Below, piece by piece: positions 18,001 through 26,096 of a DNA stretch of 64,000 bases. Each line of letters opens with the position of its first letter. Positions within the stretch are counted from its first letter, which is position 1. The stretch spans positions 1 to 64,000 of the forward strand of contig URBK01000016.1 of assembly GCA_900546065.1 (NCBI GenBank), given 5' to 3'. Made by a program: the position numbers and the translations under genes. The DNA is from an uncultured Alistipes sp. (GTDB lineage: Bacteria > Bacteroidota > Bacteroidia > Bacteroidales > Rikenellaceae). The notes below the pieces were generated by a model. It was not told where the DNA came from. It worked only from the letters and a program-made list of their open reading frames with translations, and made no database searches.

Positions 18001-18895
18001 TGTAACGCTTGCCGTCCTCGAAGAGTATACCCTTCTCATCCTCGGTCCAATAGTCCCGGTTATACGCATTCAGATGCCCCTGATAGAAACCGAACTTGGG
18101 CAACAGCACGGGATTGCCCGTAAGCTGGTAATAGTCGTTCAAAAGCGCCACGGGCGTCGGATCCACCATAATGAAGAGATCGAGATAATCCGTATCGTGC
18201 GACAACGATACACGTCCCGTCTCCGTGGCCCCGAAATCATAGGCCCCCTTGCGGAAGGTGTACCACATGACACCATAACCCTTCGTCGACCAATAGAACG
18301 GCGCCGGCGAAGCCACACCGCCGTCAGTCCAACTGTTCTGGTTCTCGATAGCGATAATCTTGCCCTTGTGCGAGAAACGGCCGTTCTGCACGCCGCCGCC
18401 GTAGAAATACTCCTGCGGCTCCTCGCCCAATACGACCGTCACGCGGCCGTCGCCGAACTCTACGGGTGAAACCTGCTCGACCACCGTGCGGCCGCTCTCG
18501 CGGTCGGTAACACGCATCAGACGCGTCGCCTTGTCTACTGCCACCTCGATGCAGGGCGTGGAGACAACAACGGCATCGGCCTTATCCTCAACATCGAGAG
18601 CCGACACCTTGCGGCGCGGATTCTCCACAAGGATACGGGCCTCGGGCCGAGCCTCGGGATCGCGGATTACTCCGCCCGTATTGTCCTGAAACAGACGGAA
18701 TATGTTGTCGCCGTAGAAGTCAAGAGTCATACGCTCGTCACCCAAGGCCACCTCTACCGTCGTAGGGTTGATCTTCACGGCCGAGACCTCCGACGTCTGG
18801 GCATGCGAAGGCTGCAACGCCATCATGCAGACCATACATGACAACATCGCCGCAATGCGCCGAATGGGGGTTGCACAGGTTAACAGTTTTTTCAT
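15071..18895 (-). CDS. Secreted GH31 alpha-glycosidase with FN3, F5/8C, dockerin-like and cohesin-like modules
   Basis: 1274 residues with an N-terminal signal peptide ending near HAQ (about 33). An N-terminal beta domain and GH31 (alpha/beta)8 barrel follow. Asp414 in LKTDVAWVGAG is the likely nucleophile and Asp466 in VWTGDQTGGEW the acid/base. After the barrel come beta domains, then FN3 (about 857-935), an F5/8 type C/CBM32-like carbohydrate-binding domain (about 937-1075), and two dockerin-type calcium repeats (GDVNNDGKVDGNDL and GDIDGNNLIDAYDI, about 1083-1150). A C-terminal beta domain (1160-1274) reads like a cohesin-type fold (KAGDEVEVRVSG, NALSFALPYD). It probably removes alpha-linked glucose, xylose or galactose from host or dietary glycans, outside the inner membrane. 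It has its own strong promoter and terminator, so it is monocistronic. Confidence 0.92.
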   Translation of the reverse strand: MKKLLTCATPIRRIAAMLSCMVCMMALQPSHAQTSEVSAVKINPTTVEVALGDERMTLDFYGDNIFRLFQDNTGGVIRDPEARPEARILVENPRRKVSALDVEDKADAVVVSTPCIEVAVDKATRLMRVTDRESGRTVVEQVSPVEFGDGRVTVVLGEEPQEYFYGGGVQNGRFSHKGKIIAIENQNSWTDGGVASPAPFYWSTKGYGVMWYTFRKGAYDFGATETGRVSLSHDTDYLDLFIMVDPTPVALLNDYYQLTGNPVLLPKFGFYQGHLNAYNRDYWTEDEKGILFEDGKRYKESQRDNGGVKESLNGEKDNYQFSARAVIDRYAAYDMPLGWLLPNDGYGAGYGQEETLDGNIRNLKSLGDYARGKGVEIGLWTQSDLHPKPEVSALLQRDIVKEVRDAGVRVLKTDVAWVGAGYSFGLNGIADVAQIMPYYGGDARPFIISLDGWAGTQRYAGVWTGDQTGGEWEYIRFHIPTYIGSGLSGQPNITSDMDGIFGGRNLAVNTRDFQWKTFSPMELNMDGWGSNEKYPHALGEPATSINRWYLKLKSEIMPYAYSIAHEAVDGMPMIRAMMLEWPNVYTLGTATRYQYMYGPWFLVAPVYQQTAADDEGNDIRDGIYLPEGEWIDYFSGEMYEGGRVINNYEAPLWKLPLFVRNGAVIPMTNPNNNVSQIDRTLRIYEIYPSGHTSFTEYDDDGTTEAYRRGEFATTSIESEAVGDRVTVTIHPSDGDFAGFERMKRTELRINVTAEPDGVKAYVDGRRVKLRKAASVEEFAAADNAWYYEPAPDMNRFATAGSEFADVKVVKNPVLHVRLAAADVTSSEQRVVVDGFVFAPEDRMLTRHGALQTPALTTPDDNIEAYAVTPVWTAVDNADYYEIEFDSMLYSTVRSTELLFVDLEAETDYTFRVRAVNADGVSDWGEQTLRTKANPLEFAITGITGTSSAAAQGGAGINRLFDFVEAGDVWHTLYNTKAVPFELTIDLHTVNTLDRFDYLPRMDSGNGTILEGSVAYSMDRNTWTEAGGFSWKRDAETKSFTFDGHPAARYVRIRVTKAVGDYGSGREIYVFRVPGSESYIQGDVNNDGKVDGNDLTSYMNYTGLRLGDSDFEGYISRGDIDGNNLIDAYDISVAATQLDGGVQPSDEEHVAGEVTLSANGRSFKAGDEVEVRVSGRGMKAVNALSFALPYDQQSYDFVGIETVAVKGMENLTNDRLHTDGEKVLYPTFVNVGDKPAVEGDVELFVIRLKAKGDVQFDLKARNGVLVDKNLNRVTF

Positions 18896-18947
18896 CAGTA
18901 GGAAGTTTTTATTTTAGATTGTAATTACGATCACCCTATCAAGTAAA

Positions 18948-18978
18948 CAAAAGTAATCAAAATCCAACAGTTTACAAA
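18948..18978 (-). promoter_or_regulatory. Promoter of the GH31 gene
   Basis: On the minus strand TTTG (18975-18978), 19 bases, TACTTTTG (18948-18955): a full match to the Bacteroidetes consensus. The start is predicted near 18941, leaving a leader of about 45 bases. Confidence 0.75.
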
Positions 18979-19079
18979 ATATTTGTCACATATCGTGCAG
19001 GTTTCCCGGAATAACGGCCCCTCCCCTCCCGGATCCGACAGCAGGCGGCACGGTAAAATTTGCGAACCGCAGACTTTCA

Positions 19080-19111
19080 TTTGCCATTGCTGGCTCCTTT
19101 TCTTATCTTTG
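19080..19111 (+). promoter_or_regulatory. Promoter of the lipoprotein glycosidase gene
   Basis: TTTG (19080-19083), 20 bases, TATCTTTG (19104-19111). The predicted start near 19118 gives a leader of only about 18 bases, which also fixes the ATG at 19136. Confidence 0.8.
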
Positions 19112-19135
19112 TGCTACGCAAAAACTCTAACACAG

Positions 19136-20422
19136 ATGAAAATAACTGTTCGCACAATTATCTTCGCCGTCATCTGTTCAACGCTGGCGGCGTGCGCCCC
19201 AAACCAAGGTGCGCATATCTCTTCAACAAAGGAAGGATATCAACTTACGGTTGACGGCAATCCGGTATTCATCAAGGGAATAGGCGGTACCAACCGTCCC
19301 GACATAGCCGTTGCAAACGGAGCCAATGCCTGCCGTACGTGGGGCGGCAGCATCGACGAGATTGCCGCAACAACGGCCATGGCAGCACAACACGGTCTCT
19401 ACGTAATGCAGGGTATATGGCTTCCGAAGGAGGCCGAGAAGTATTCCGACGAGGAGTTCAAGCAGCAGATGCGTACCTTCTGCCGCGAGGCTGCCGAACG
19501 ATTCAAGGACGATCCCAACCTTCTCATCTGGGGCATTGGCAACGAAGTGGAACTCAGCGGCAACAACAACCGCGAGGTATGGCGCTTCATAAACGAGCTG
19601 TCGAAGATCATAAAATCAGTTGACAAACGCCACCTCACGGCTACCGTAATATCACACAACCGTGAAGCACTCGACTCGATAGCCCGATATGCCCCTTCGC
19701 TCGACTTGGTCGGCATAAACAGCTACGGTCCCATAAACGAGGTGCGCCCGATGGTACTTGCCTCGGACTACGACGGTCCCTACATCATCACCGAATGGGG
19801 CCCCACAGGATGGTGGGAGACACACAAGACATCGTGGGACGCGCCGATAGAACAGACGGGAGAGGAGAAACGCAAGATATATGAAGCCCGCTACAATGAG
19901 GCCGTACTCGACGATCCACGTTGTCTGGGTTCATTCGTATTCCTCTGGGGACAGAAGGAGGAGCGTACACCAACATGGTTCAGCATGTTTGTCGAGGATA
20001 ACGTCGAGGGATTGCCGCTCAAGGGTGAAAAGACGCCCTCGGTGGAGGCCATGCAGCGCGTATGGACCGGAAAGGAGCCGCAGCAGCATGCTCCCGTAGT
20101 TACGGGTATAGTCATTGACGGCAAGATGCCTGTAGAGAGTCCCGAGACAACGAGCGGCACGCCGTTCAAGGTACAGATATCGGCACAGGACCGCGACGGC
20201 GATACCATGCAATATGTGTGGGAGATTCTGCACGAGGCCACCGTACTCGGATTCGGAGGCTCGTATGAGCCGCGTCCCGAGCGTTACGGCGAAGTAATCA
20301 CCACCGACACCCCGCAGGCCGAGTTCACCATCACCGAGCCGGGCAACTACCGCGTCTATGTCTACGTGCTCGACGGTACGGGATATGCCTCGACCGTAAA
20401 TTCGCCAATACGCATTCTCTAA
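19136..20422 (+). CDS. Lipoprotein, GH-A clan (GH2-like) TIM-barrel glycosidase-like
   Basis: 428 residues. A lipobox (STLAAC, Cys20) predicts a lipid-anchored envelope protein. A short beta part (GYQLTVDGNPVFIKGIGG) resembles the start of GH2 barrels, followed by a TIM barrel with GNEVEL (Glu near 137) and YIITEWGPTGWW (Glu near 219). These sit where clan GH-A enzymes carry acid/base and nucleophile, so activity is plausible. Residues about 320-428 form an Ig-like C-terminal domain. It is divergent from the GH31 gene and not in a SusCD locus. The substrate is unknown; a glucanosyltransferase role is another possibility. Confidence 0.8.
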   Translation: MKITVRTIIFAVICSTLAACAPNQGAHISSTKEGYQLTVDGNPVFIKGIGGTNRPDIAVANGANACRTWGGSIDEIAATTAMAAQHGLYVMQGIWLPKEAEKYSDEEFKQQMRTFCREAAERFKDDPNLLIWGIGNEVELSGNNNREVWRFINELSKIIKSVDKRHLTATVISHNREALDSIARYAPSLDLVGINSYGPINEVRPMVLASDYDGPYIITEWGPTGWWETHKTSWDAPIEQTGEEKRKIYEARYNEAVLDDPRCLGSFVFLWGQKEERTPTWFSMFVEDNVEGLPLKGEKTPSVEAMQRVWTGKEPQQHAPVVTGIVIDGKMPVESPETTSGTPFKVQISAQDRDGDTMQYVWEILHEATVLGFGGSYEPRPERYGEVITTDTPQAEFTITEPGNYRVYVYVLDGTGYASTVNSPIRIL

Positions 20423-20447
20423 GTCACCACGACATTACAACCATAAA

Positions 20448-20482
20448 ACAAAATCGGCGGTCAATAATGACCGCCGATTTTT
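20448..20482. terminator. Bidirectional terminator
   Basis: Stem AAATCGGCGGTCA / TGACCGCCGATTT (20451-20463, 20468-20480), loop ATAA, with T-rich tails on both strands. It separates the convergent lipoprotein and ECF-S genes. Confidence 0.88.
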
Positions 20483-20500
20483 GTATTGAAGGTATTACCG

Positions 20501-21013
20501 TTACTTGCGCAGCAGATATTTTATGAAGAGATATCCGCCCACGATCTGCAATGCCATACCCGGGATACCGAGACGGAAATCCCGCAATGCGGCCATCACG
20601 CTGCCCGTCATACCCCACTCAACCATCGAGCCGACGATCTGGTAGAAGATCACCACACCGGCCATGATCGAGAGCGACACACGGCGGAAATGCGCGGCGG
20701 CATATCCTGCGGCCAGAGCCAGCAGCACCGACTTCACCAATATGGGAGCCAACATGGGTACGGGCGGCATGCCGAAGAGCAGGTTGTTGGCCAGAGGCGA
20801 CAGCACGGCCGTCAGAAGACCCACACGCCATCCGTATTTATAAGCTCCGATAAGCGTGAAGAAATATATGGGCAGCAGGATCAAACCTCCCTGCGGCACG
20901 AGATGGCACAACTGGGGCATGGCGATATTTCCAGCCACGAATAGCAGCGCCGCACCGTAGGTGACAGCCTGACGATAATTCAAAGAATAAAGTTTAACGC
21001 TTGTAGTCTGCAT
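20501..21013 (-). CDS. ECF-type transporter S component
   Basis: 170 residues from MQTTSVKLYS; an in-frame ATG at 21052 would add 13 polar residues, but the A-rich stretch before 21013 fits Bacteroidetes starts. Five or six hydrophobic helices (for example VTYGAALLFVAGNIAMP, GGLILLPIYFFTLIGAYKYGW) and a GWRVGLLTAVLSPLANNLLFG segment resemble S components that bind vitamins or related small molecules and dock onto a shared ECF module. No EcfA or EcfT gene is nearby, so the energising module would be elsewhere. It is the last gene of the Fe-S/AKR/DUF1893 operon. The substrate is unknown. Confidence 0.75.
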   Translation of the reverse strand: MQTTSVKLYSLNYRQAVTYGAALLFVAGNIAMPQLCHLVPQGGLILLPIYFFTLIGAYKYGWRVGLLTAVLSPLANNLLFGMPPVPMLAPILVKSVLLALAAGYAAAHFRRVSLSIMAGVVIFYQIVGSMVEWGMTGSVMAALRDFRLGIPGMALQIVGGYLFIKYLLRK

Positions 21014-21081
21014 AATCTCTATCGTTTTGTTTTCATGTTTTACATCAATCATTCATCGGCAGCAGCCGATATATCCGACCC

Positions 21082-21510
21082 TCAAGATTTCATGGCACTC
21101 TCACGCATACGGGCCATAAAACCCTTTATGCGTTCGAGACACTCTTCGGCCGTCGCGGCATCGTAACACAACCGCTCCAAAGGGCACCAGCCGTCATGCG
21201 CGCGGTTGATAATGTGCGGCACCTGTTCGTCGAAGTCGATCTTCAGGCTCGAACCTGCCGCAAGCTCCAGCGCCGGAGTGCTTATCACCCCTGTATGGAG
21301 CCGTTCGACGCCGCCCAAGATCATAAGCGACACAGCCGCCTTTCCCACTACCTTGTCAGCGATCCACGCCCCGTGCAGGAACGACGCATCGTTCATCAAC
21401 AGGTCGTACAGGTCAGCCACACCGCGACGTGTGAATACACGCTGCACGCTGCCGTTGCGTATGACGCACGAATAACCGCCCTCGCGCAACGTACGGATCA
21501 ACTCCTCCAT
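21082..21510 (-). CDS. DUF1893 family protein
   Basis: 142 residues. A small cytoplasmic protein with DUF1893 features: an N-terminal region with YSCVIRNGSVQRVFTRRGVADLYDLL, then LHGAWIADKVVGKAAVSLMILGGV, and a later CPLERLC. The family is related to the cytidine-deaminase fold, but its function is not established. Its start lies three bases after the stop of the aldo/keto reductase gene, so tight coupling is likely. Confidence 0.78.
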   Translation of the reverse strand: MEELIRTLREGGYSCVIRNGSVQRVFTRRGVADLYDLLMNDASFLHGAWIADKVVGKAAVSLMILGGVERLHTGVISTPALELAAGSSLKIDFDEQVPHIINRAHDGWCPLERLCYDAATAEECLERIKGFMARMRESAMKS

Positions 21511-21513
21511 CGC

Positions 21514-22911
21514 CTAAAATTCGAGTTTCTGTTTGAGCTTCTCCGTAAACTCGTCTATGCGGCGCATCTCGCGCGGGATATCGATACTCTGCGGGCAGTG
21601 AGGATTACACTGCTTGCAACCGGTACAACGGTCTGCCTGACGCTCCTTCTCGACACTGCGCAAGTAACCTACAAGATAGGCTCGGCGCGCCTTGCGATAG
21701 TTCTCGTCGCCCGACGAGGCGGGAAGATTACCCTCGTTGACACACTTGTTATAGTGGAGCAATATGCCCGGTATGTCCAGACCGTAGGGGCACGGCATGC
21801 AATACTGACAGTCGTTGCACGGTATGGTCGGATATCGCAACATCAGCTCCGCCGTCTCGTAAAGGAACTCGTTCTCCTCGTCTGTCAGCGGCACCAGCGG
21901 CGAATATGTACGGATATTGTCCTGCAAGTGCTCCATATAGGTCATGCCGCTCAGCACCGTAAGCACATTCTCCTTGCTTCCGGCGAAACGGAACGCCCAC
22001 GAAGCGACACTGCTGTCGGGACTCGCCGTCTTAAGGCGCGCCGCAATATGGTCGGGCACGTTCGACAGACGGCCTCCAAGCAGAGGCTCCATGATGACAG
22101 CAGGAATCGAACGCTTCTCCAGTTCGGCATAGAGATACTCGGCATTGACGTTGTTGCCGCGGGCGTTGCGCCAGTCCGAATAGTTCAACTGTATCTGAAC
22201 GAAATCCCAATGCACCTTTTCGTGCAGAGCCAGAATCTCGTCGAAGACCTCCTTGCGGCCGTGGAACGACCAGCCGAGATTGCGTATGCGGCCCGCCTCA
22301 CGCTCCCCGATGAGGAAATCCAACATGCCGTTATCGATATAACGCGAGTTAAACTCCCCCATGCTGCCGCCGATCGAGTGCAGCAGATAGTAGTCTATGT
22401 AGTCGGTCTGCAGTTCCTCGAACGAACGGCGGTACATCAGCATCGAATTTTCGCGCGTATGGTTCGAGAAGTTTGACAGTTTCGTCGCCAAGAAGTACGA
22501 ATTGCGCGGATGGCGGCTCAGGGCTATGCCCGTAGCCTTCTCCGACCAGCCGCGAACATATACAGGTGACGTATCGAAGTAATTGACGCCGTGGCTTATG
22601 GCATAATCCACCAGACCGTTCACGGTCTCCTGATCGATCTCCTCGCCCTCGCCGTCATCGCGCTTGCGCGTAGGCCAGCGCATACATCCGTATCCCAGAA
22701 TCGAGACACGGTCACCCTTCTCCTTGTTGACGCGATAGGTCATCTTGTCAGTCGGCACCTCGCCCAACGTCTCCGACGTCGATACGGCGCTCTTGTCGCA
22801 CCCCGCCAATGCCGCTGCCGTCACGGCCGCGCCGCCGCCCAAACGCTTGAGGAACTCGCCGCGGCCCATAAGATTGTTTGCCTTGATCTTGATATTGTTT
22901 TTCTTCTCCAT
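21514..22911 (-). CDS. Aldo/keto reductase with C-terminal 4Fe-4S clusters
   Basis: 465 residues. A hydrophobic N-terminus (GRGEFLKRLGGGAAVTAAALAGC) looks like a Tat- or lipoprotein-type leader with a degraded twin-arginine motif. The AKR barrel carries GYGCMRWPTR, the catalytic Tyr region NYFDTSPVYVRGWSEKATG and DYYLLHS. Past residue about 370 come CNDCQYCMPCPYG and CTGCKQCNPHCP, two 4Fe-4S binding sites. It would couple electron transfer through ferredoxin-like clusters to reduction of an unknown carbonyl. It lies 12 bases after the membrane polyferredoxin gene, which may be its electron donor. Confidence 0.9.
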   Translation of the reverse strand: MEKKNNIKIKANNLMGRGEFLKRLGGGAAVTAAALAGCDKSAVSTSETLGEVPTDKMTYRVNKEKGDRVSILGYGCMRWPTRKRDDGEGEEIDQETVNGLVDYAISHGVNYFDTSPVYVRGWSEKATGIALSRHPRNSYFLATKLSNFSNHTRENSMLMYRRSFEELQTDYIDYYLLHSIGGSMGEFNSRYIDNGMLDFLIGEREAGRIRNLGWSFHGRKEVFDEILALHEKVHWDFVQIQLNYSDWRNARGNNVNAEYLYAELEKRSIPAVIMEPLLGGRLSNVPDHIAARLKTASPDSSVASWAFRFAGSKENVLTVLSGMTYMEHLQDNIRTYSPLVPLTDEENEFLYETAELMLRYPTIPCNDCQYCMPCPYGLDIPGILLHYNKCVNEGNLPASSGDENYRKARRAYLVGYLRSVEKERQADRCTGCKQCNPHCPQSIDIPREMRRIDEFTEKLKQKLEF

Positions 22912-22923
22912 CTCTCAGCCTCG

Positions 22924-24456
22924 TTAAATCGTTCGATGATTCTCGTGTCCTTCTACGTACATTGCGCTGAAGGGACGCGAGGGACACAGATTCTCGCACG
23001 CTCCGCAACCTATGCAGCGCTCGACGTTCACCGTAGGGATTTTGCGCGAGCGGCGGTTGCCCGGCTCCAGCGGCACCATAGTGATGGCACTCGATGGGCA
23101 ATGACGGGCGCAGTTGTCGCAATCCTCGTCGTCACGCAGCACGATACAGTTCTCACGGATCCATACGGCATGTCCTACCTGTATGGATGATTTCTCGGGA
23201 ACGGTTATCTTGACAATAGCCCCCGTCGGACATGCCTCCGAGCAGGCAACACACTCGGGGCGGCAATAGCCGCGCTCGAAGCTCATCTCGGGCTGCAACA
23301 GTGTCATAAGGCCTCCCGACGGACGCAACACGCCATTGGGGCATGAGGCTACGCAGAGCTGGCATCCCGTGCAATGTGCAGCCATATTGTGCAGCGACTG
23401 CGCTCCGGCCGGTACGATACGAGTCTCACGCTTGGGCACCTTCTTGGCTATGATCTCGGCAAAGCCGCCGTCCACCTTCATCTCCTGAGCCCTTACGACC
23501 GACACGGCCAAAAGACCAGCACCCGTGATGAAACCCTTGCGGCTCAGAGCCTCGCTGCCATTGACGGCACTCGTCTGAGTCGAGCCCTTGACGGCTACAC
23601 TCTTGGCCTCCGAAGCAGCTGCAGACTTGGCAGCCGTGCGGCGGCGGAAGCTCACGGCATCCTTGGGACATACGTCAATGCAGTCCATACATACGACACA
23701 GCGGCTGTAGTCTATCTTGTGGTTGGGGATGTCGATACATGCCGACTTGCAATTGCGCGCGCATTTGTTGCACGATATGCACTTGTCGGTATCGATCACA
23801 GGAGCGAACACCGACCAGCGCGACAACAGGCCCAGAAGCGTCCCGACGGGGCAGATCGTATTGCAGTACGTACGGCCGTTGCGCCACGCCAGCACCGCCA
23901 GCACCACAACCGTAACTACGGCTACGACGAACGTGCCGATACTCTTGATCCACACCTCACGCGGATAGAAGGCGTAGCTGCCGACACGCTCCGACAGATA
24001 TGCGAGCAGGTTGTTGCCCCAAGCATACACGGGAGCGAAGAGGTTCGATGCAATACGGCCGAAAGAGCTGTACGGGGCCAGAATACCGGCCACGCTGCTC
24101 ACACCGCCAACCAGTGCGGCGATGAAGATGACGAATACCGCATATCGCAGCACCTTGCGCTCGGGAGAGTAGCTGTAACGGTTCTTACGGCTCATCTTGC
24201 CGAAACGGGCAATGACATCCTGAAATATGCCCAACGGACATATCACCGAGCAATACACACGCCCCAAAAGAAGCGTGAGGATTACCAGCACGACCACCAC
24301 GCCCAGATTCAACGCCAGAATCGCGGGCAGCAGCTGTATCTTGGCGACCCACCCCAGCCAGAGGTGCGCCACGCCGCTCACGTCAACGAACAACAGCGTT
24401 GCGGCCAATATCACCAGAATGGCCAATACCAACCGCACTCTTTTCAATACCGACAT
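22924..24456 (-). CDS. Membrane polyferredoxin (NapH/NapG-like fusion)
   Basis: 510 residues. The N-terminal half has five or so membrane helices with two CxxxCP motifs (YCSVICPLG, YCNTICPVG) as in NapH/RdxA-type quinol-linked proteins. The second half has a run of 4Fe-4S motifs: CISCNKCARNC, CVVCMDCIDVCP, CTGCQLCVASCP, CRPECVACSEACP, CDNCARHCP and CIGCGACENLCP. Between them a Tat-like stretch (LSRKGFITGAGLLAVSVVRAQ) suggests fusion of a NapH-like and a NapG-like protein. It probably passes electrons from quinols to a periplasmic or membrane partner. It is the first gene of a four-gene operon. Confidence 0.9.
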   Translation of the reverse strand: MSVLKRVRLVLAILVILAATLLFVDVSGVAHLWLGWVAKIQLLPAILALNLGVVVVLVILTLLLGRVYCSVICPLGIFQDVIARFGKMSRKNRYSYSPERKVLRYAVFVIFIAALVGGVSSVAGILAPYSSFGRIASNLFAPVYAWGNNLLAYLSERVGSYAFYPREVWIKSIGTFVVAVVTVVVLAVLAWRNGRTYCNTICPVGTLLGLLSRWSVFAPVIDTDKCISCNKCARNCKSACIDIPNHKIDYSRCVVCMDCIDVCPKDAVSFRRRTAAKSAAASEAKSVAVKGSTQTSAVNGSEALSRKGFITGAGLLAVSVVRAQEMKVDGGFAEIIAKKVPKRETRIVPAGAQSLHNMAAHCTGCQLCVASCPNGVLRPSGGLMTLLQPEMSFERGYCRPECVACSEACPTGAIVKITVPEKSSIQVGHAVWIRENCIVLRDDEDCDNCARHCPSSAITMVPLEPGNRRSRKIPTVNVERCIGCGACENLCPSRPFSAMYVEGHENHRTI

Positions 24457-24536
24457 ATTTATCTTGTTTTATGAATGTTTGCCTCGCTATTCCCGTCACC
24501 AGCACCGACGACACGACGGCGCGGCTTTCGACAGTA

Positions 24537-24568
24537 CAAAAATATAAATATTTTATTTTTTTCTCAAC
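24537..24568 (-). promoter_or_regulatory. Promoter of the polyferredoxin operon
   Basis: Minus strand GTTG (24565-24568), 20 bases, TATTTTTG (24537-24544). The predicted start is near 24530, about 73 bases before the ATG. Confidence 0.7.
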
Positions 24569-24663
24569 AACCCGATTTCCGTTTTTCGTACCAATTTTAC
24601 TGTTTTATACCCTTATAAGCACGTTTACAGCCCGATCCCGTATAACTGACGACAGGTGAAACG

Positions 24664-24703
24664 AAAAAAAAGGCGTGTCAAACTACTCCTTTTGACACAC
24701 CTT
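24664..24703 (-). terminator. Terminator of the his operon
   Basis: On the minus strand an AAAGG-GTGTCAAA-type stem (arms within 24671-24684 and 24690-24703, one mismatch) is followed by a long T-run (24664-24672 read as A on the plus strand). It lies 38 bases past the hisIE stop. Confidence 0.8.
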
Positions 24704-24741
24704 TATTTACTTGCACGGCATTTGCCGCACTGTCTGTCGCA

Positions 24742-25341
24742 TCACTTGTGACGCAGCGCCAGCTCGCGCTCCATATCCTCGATCGAGCATCCCATCTGCT
24801 CCATCAGCACCAGAAGATGGTATATGAGATCCGACGCCTCGTAAATGAAGCGGTCACGGTTGCCGTCCACAGCCTCGACAATGCTCTCGACGGCCTCCTC
24901 GCCAACCTTCTGCGAGATCTTCTTCACGCCCTTGATGAAAAGTTTGGTCGTATATGACCCTTCGGGCATGTCGCGGTGCCGCTGCTGCACTACGCTCTGC
25001 AAACGGCGTATGAACCCCTCCTCGTCGGGAGTATCGAAACAGCTCGTCGTGCCGCGGTGACACGTCGGCCCCACGGGACGCGCCTTTATCAGCAACGTAT
25101 CGCCGTCGCAATCGGCATACATCGACTCGATATAAAGGTAGTGGCCGCTCGTCTCGCCCTTTGTCCAGAGGCATTGTCTCGTGCGTGAGAAGAATGTCAC
25201 ACGCTCCTCGGCAACGCTGCGTTCGAAAGCCTCGCGGTTCATGTATCCCAACATGAGCACCTTAAGCGTCACGGCATCCTGCACGATTACGGGAAGCAGC
25301 CCGTCGGGACACTTGCCCAGATTGAATTGATCGAATGTCAT
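24742..25341 (-). CDS. hisIE: Bifunctional phosphoribosyl-AMP cyclohydrolase / phosphoribosyl-ATP pyrophosphatase
   Basis: 199 residues. The HisI half (1-110) shows DAVTLKVLMLGYMNREA, FFSRTRQCLWTKGETSG and the metal site ADCDGD plus PTCHRGTTSCF. The HisE half (from about 112) shows KKISQKVGEEAVE and ASDLIYHLLVLM. It catalyses steps 2 and 3 of histidine synthesis. It overlaps the hisF end by four bases and is the last gene of the operon, with a terminator just downstream. Confidence 0.97.
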   Translation of the reverse strand: MTFDQFNLGKCPDGLLPVIVQDAVTLKVLMLGYMNREAFERSVAEERVTFFSRTRQCLWTKGETSGHYLYIESMYADCDGDTLLIKARPVGPTCHRGTTSCFDTPDEEGFIRRLQSVVQQRHRDMPEGSYTTKLFIKGVKKISQKVGEEAVESIVEAVDGNRDRFIYEASDLIYHLLVLMEQMGCSIEDMERELALRHK

Positions 25342-26096
25342 ATCCTTACATTTATATTCATTTGCTTCAACTGTCTCTTCAGATCGCCTATCGTGATCTC
25401 TCCGTAATGGAATATGCTGGCCGCCAGAGCCGCGTCGGCACGGCCCTTCGTAAGCACGTCCGCTATGTCGGCCACCGATCCCGCGCCGCCCGAGGCGATG
25501 ACGGGAATGGAGAGCATATCGGCCAAACGCGCGAACGTCTCACACGGATATCCCGAACGCATGCCGTCGTGGTTCATCGATGTAAACAGTATCTCGCCCG
25601 CACCGCGCTCCTGCGCCTCGTGCGCCCACGAGAAGAGCTCCTTGTCGGTCGGGCGGGTGCCGCCGTGCGTGGTGGCACGCCACGTCCCGTCCTCCATCAT
25701 ACGCGCGTCGATAGCCACAACCACAAACTGGTTGCCATAGCGCGACGCTATGCTGTCGATAAGCGACGGCGAAGCTATGGCCGCGCTGTTTATTGATATC
25801 TTATCGGCACCCGCATCGAGCAGACGCGAGGCATCCTCCACCGATCCTATGCCGCCGCCTACGGTGAACGGGATGTTTATCTCGTCGGCAATACGCTCCA
25901 CAAGGCGCGTGAAGGTTCCGCGCTCCTCGCGCGTGGCACTGATATCGAGGTAGACCAACTCGTCGGCACCGCTGCGGGCATAGTAACTGCCCAGCTCGAC
26001 GGCATCGCCCACGTCGCGCAGCCCCTCGAAGTTTATACCCTTGACCGTGCGGCCGCCCTTGACGTCAAGGCACGGTATTATGCGTTTTGCGACCAT
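25338..26096 (-). CDS. hisF: Imidazole glycerol phosphate synthase, cyclase subunit
   Basis: 252-residue (beta/alpha)8 barrel. It opens with AKRIIPCLDVKGGRTVKG, with the catalytic Asp in PCLD (residue 11). It includes VGGGIGSVEDA and IPVIASGGAG phosphate-binding motifs. With HisH it converts PRFAR and ammonia to IGP and AICAR. The start overlaps the hisA end by 19 bases. Confidence 0.97.
   Translation of the reverse strand: MVAKRIIPCLDVKGGRTVKGINFEGLRDVGDAVELGSYYARSGADELVYLDISATREERGTFTRLVERIADEINIPFTVGGGIGSVEDASRLLDAGADKISINSAAIASPSLIDSIASRYGNQFVVVAIDARMMEDGTWRATTHGGTRPTDKELFSWAHEAQERGAGEILFTSMNHDGMRSGYPCETFARLADMLSIPVIASGGAGSVADIADVLTKGRADAALAASIFHYGEITIGDLKRQLKQMNINVRI

Noticed and set aside
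15248..18469. Two long plus-strand frames opposite the GH31 gene
   Set aside because: Shadows of a GC-rich coding strand. Composition is Arg/His/Val-rich with no motifs, and GH31 is unmistakable on the minus strand.
22780..22911. Tat signal peptide on the Fe-S aldo/keto reductase
   Set aside because: The twin arginine is missing (GRGEFLKR) and Bacteroidales commonly lack Tat; a lipoprotein or retained leader is equally possible, so I do not assert export.
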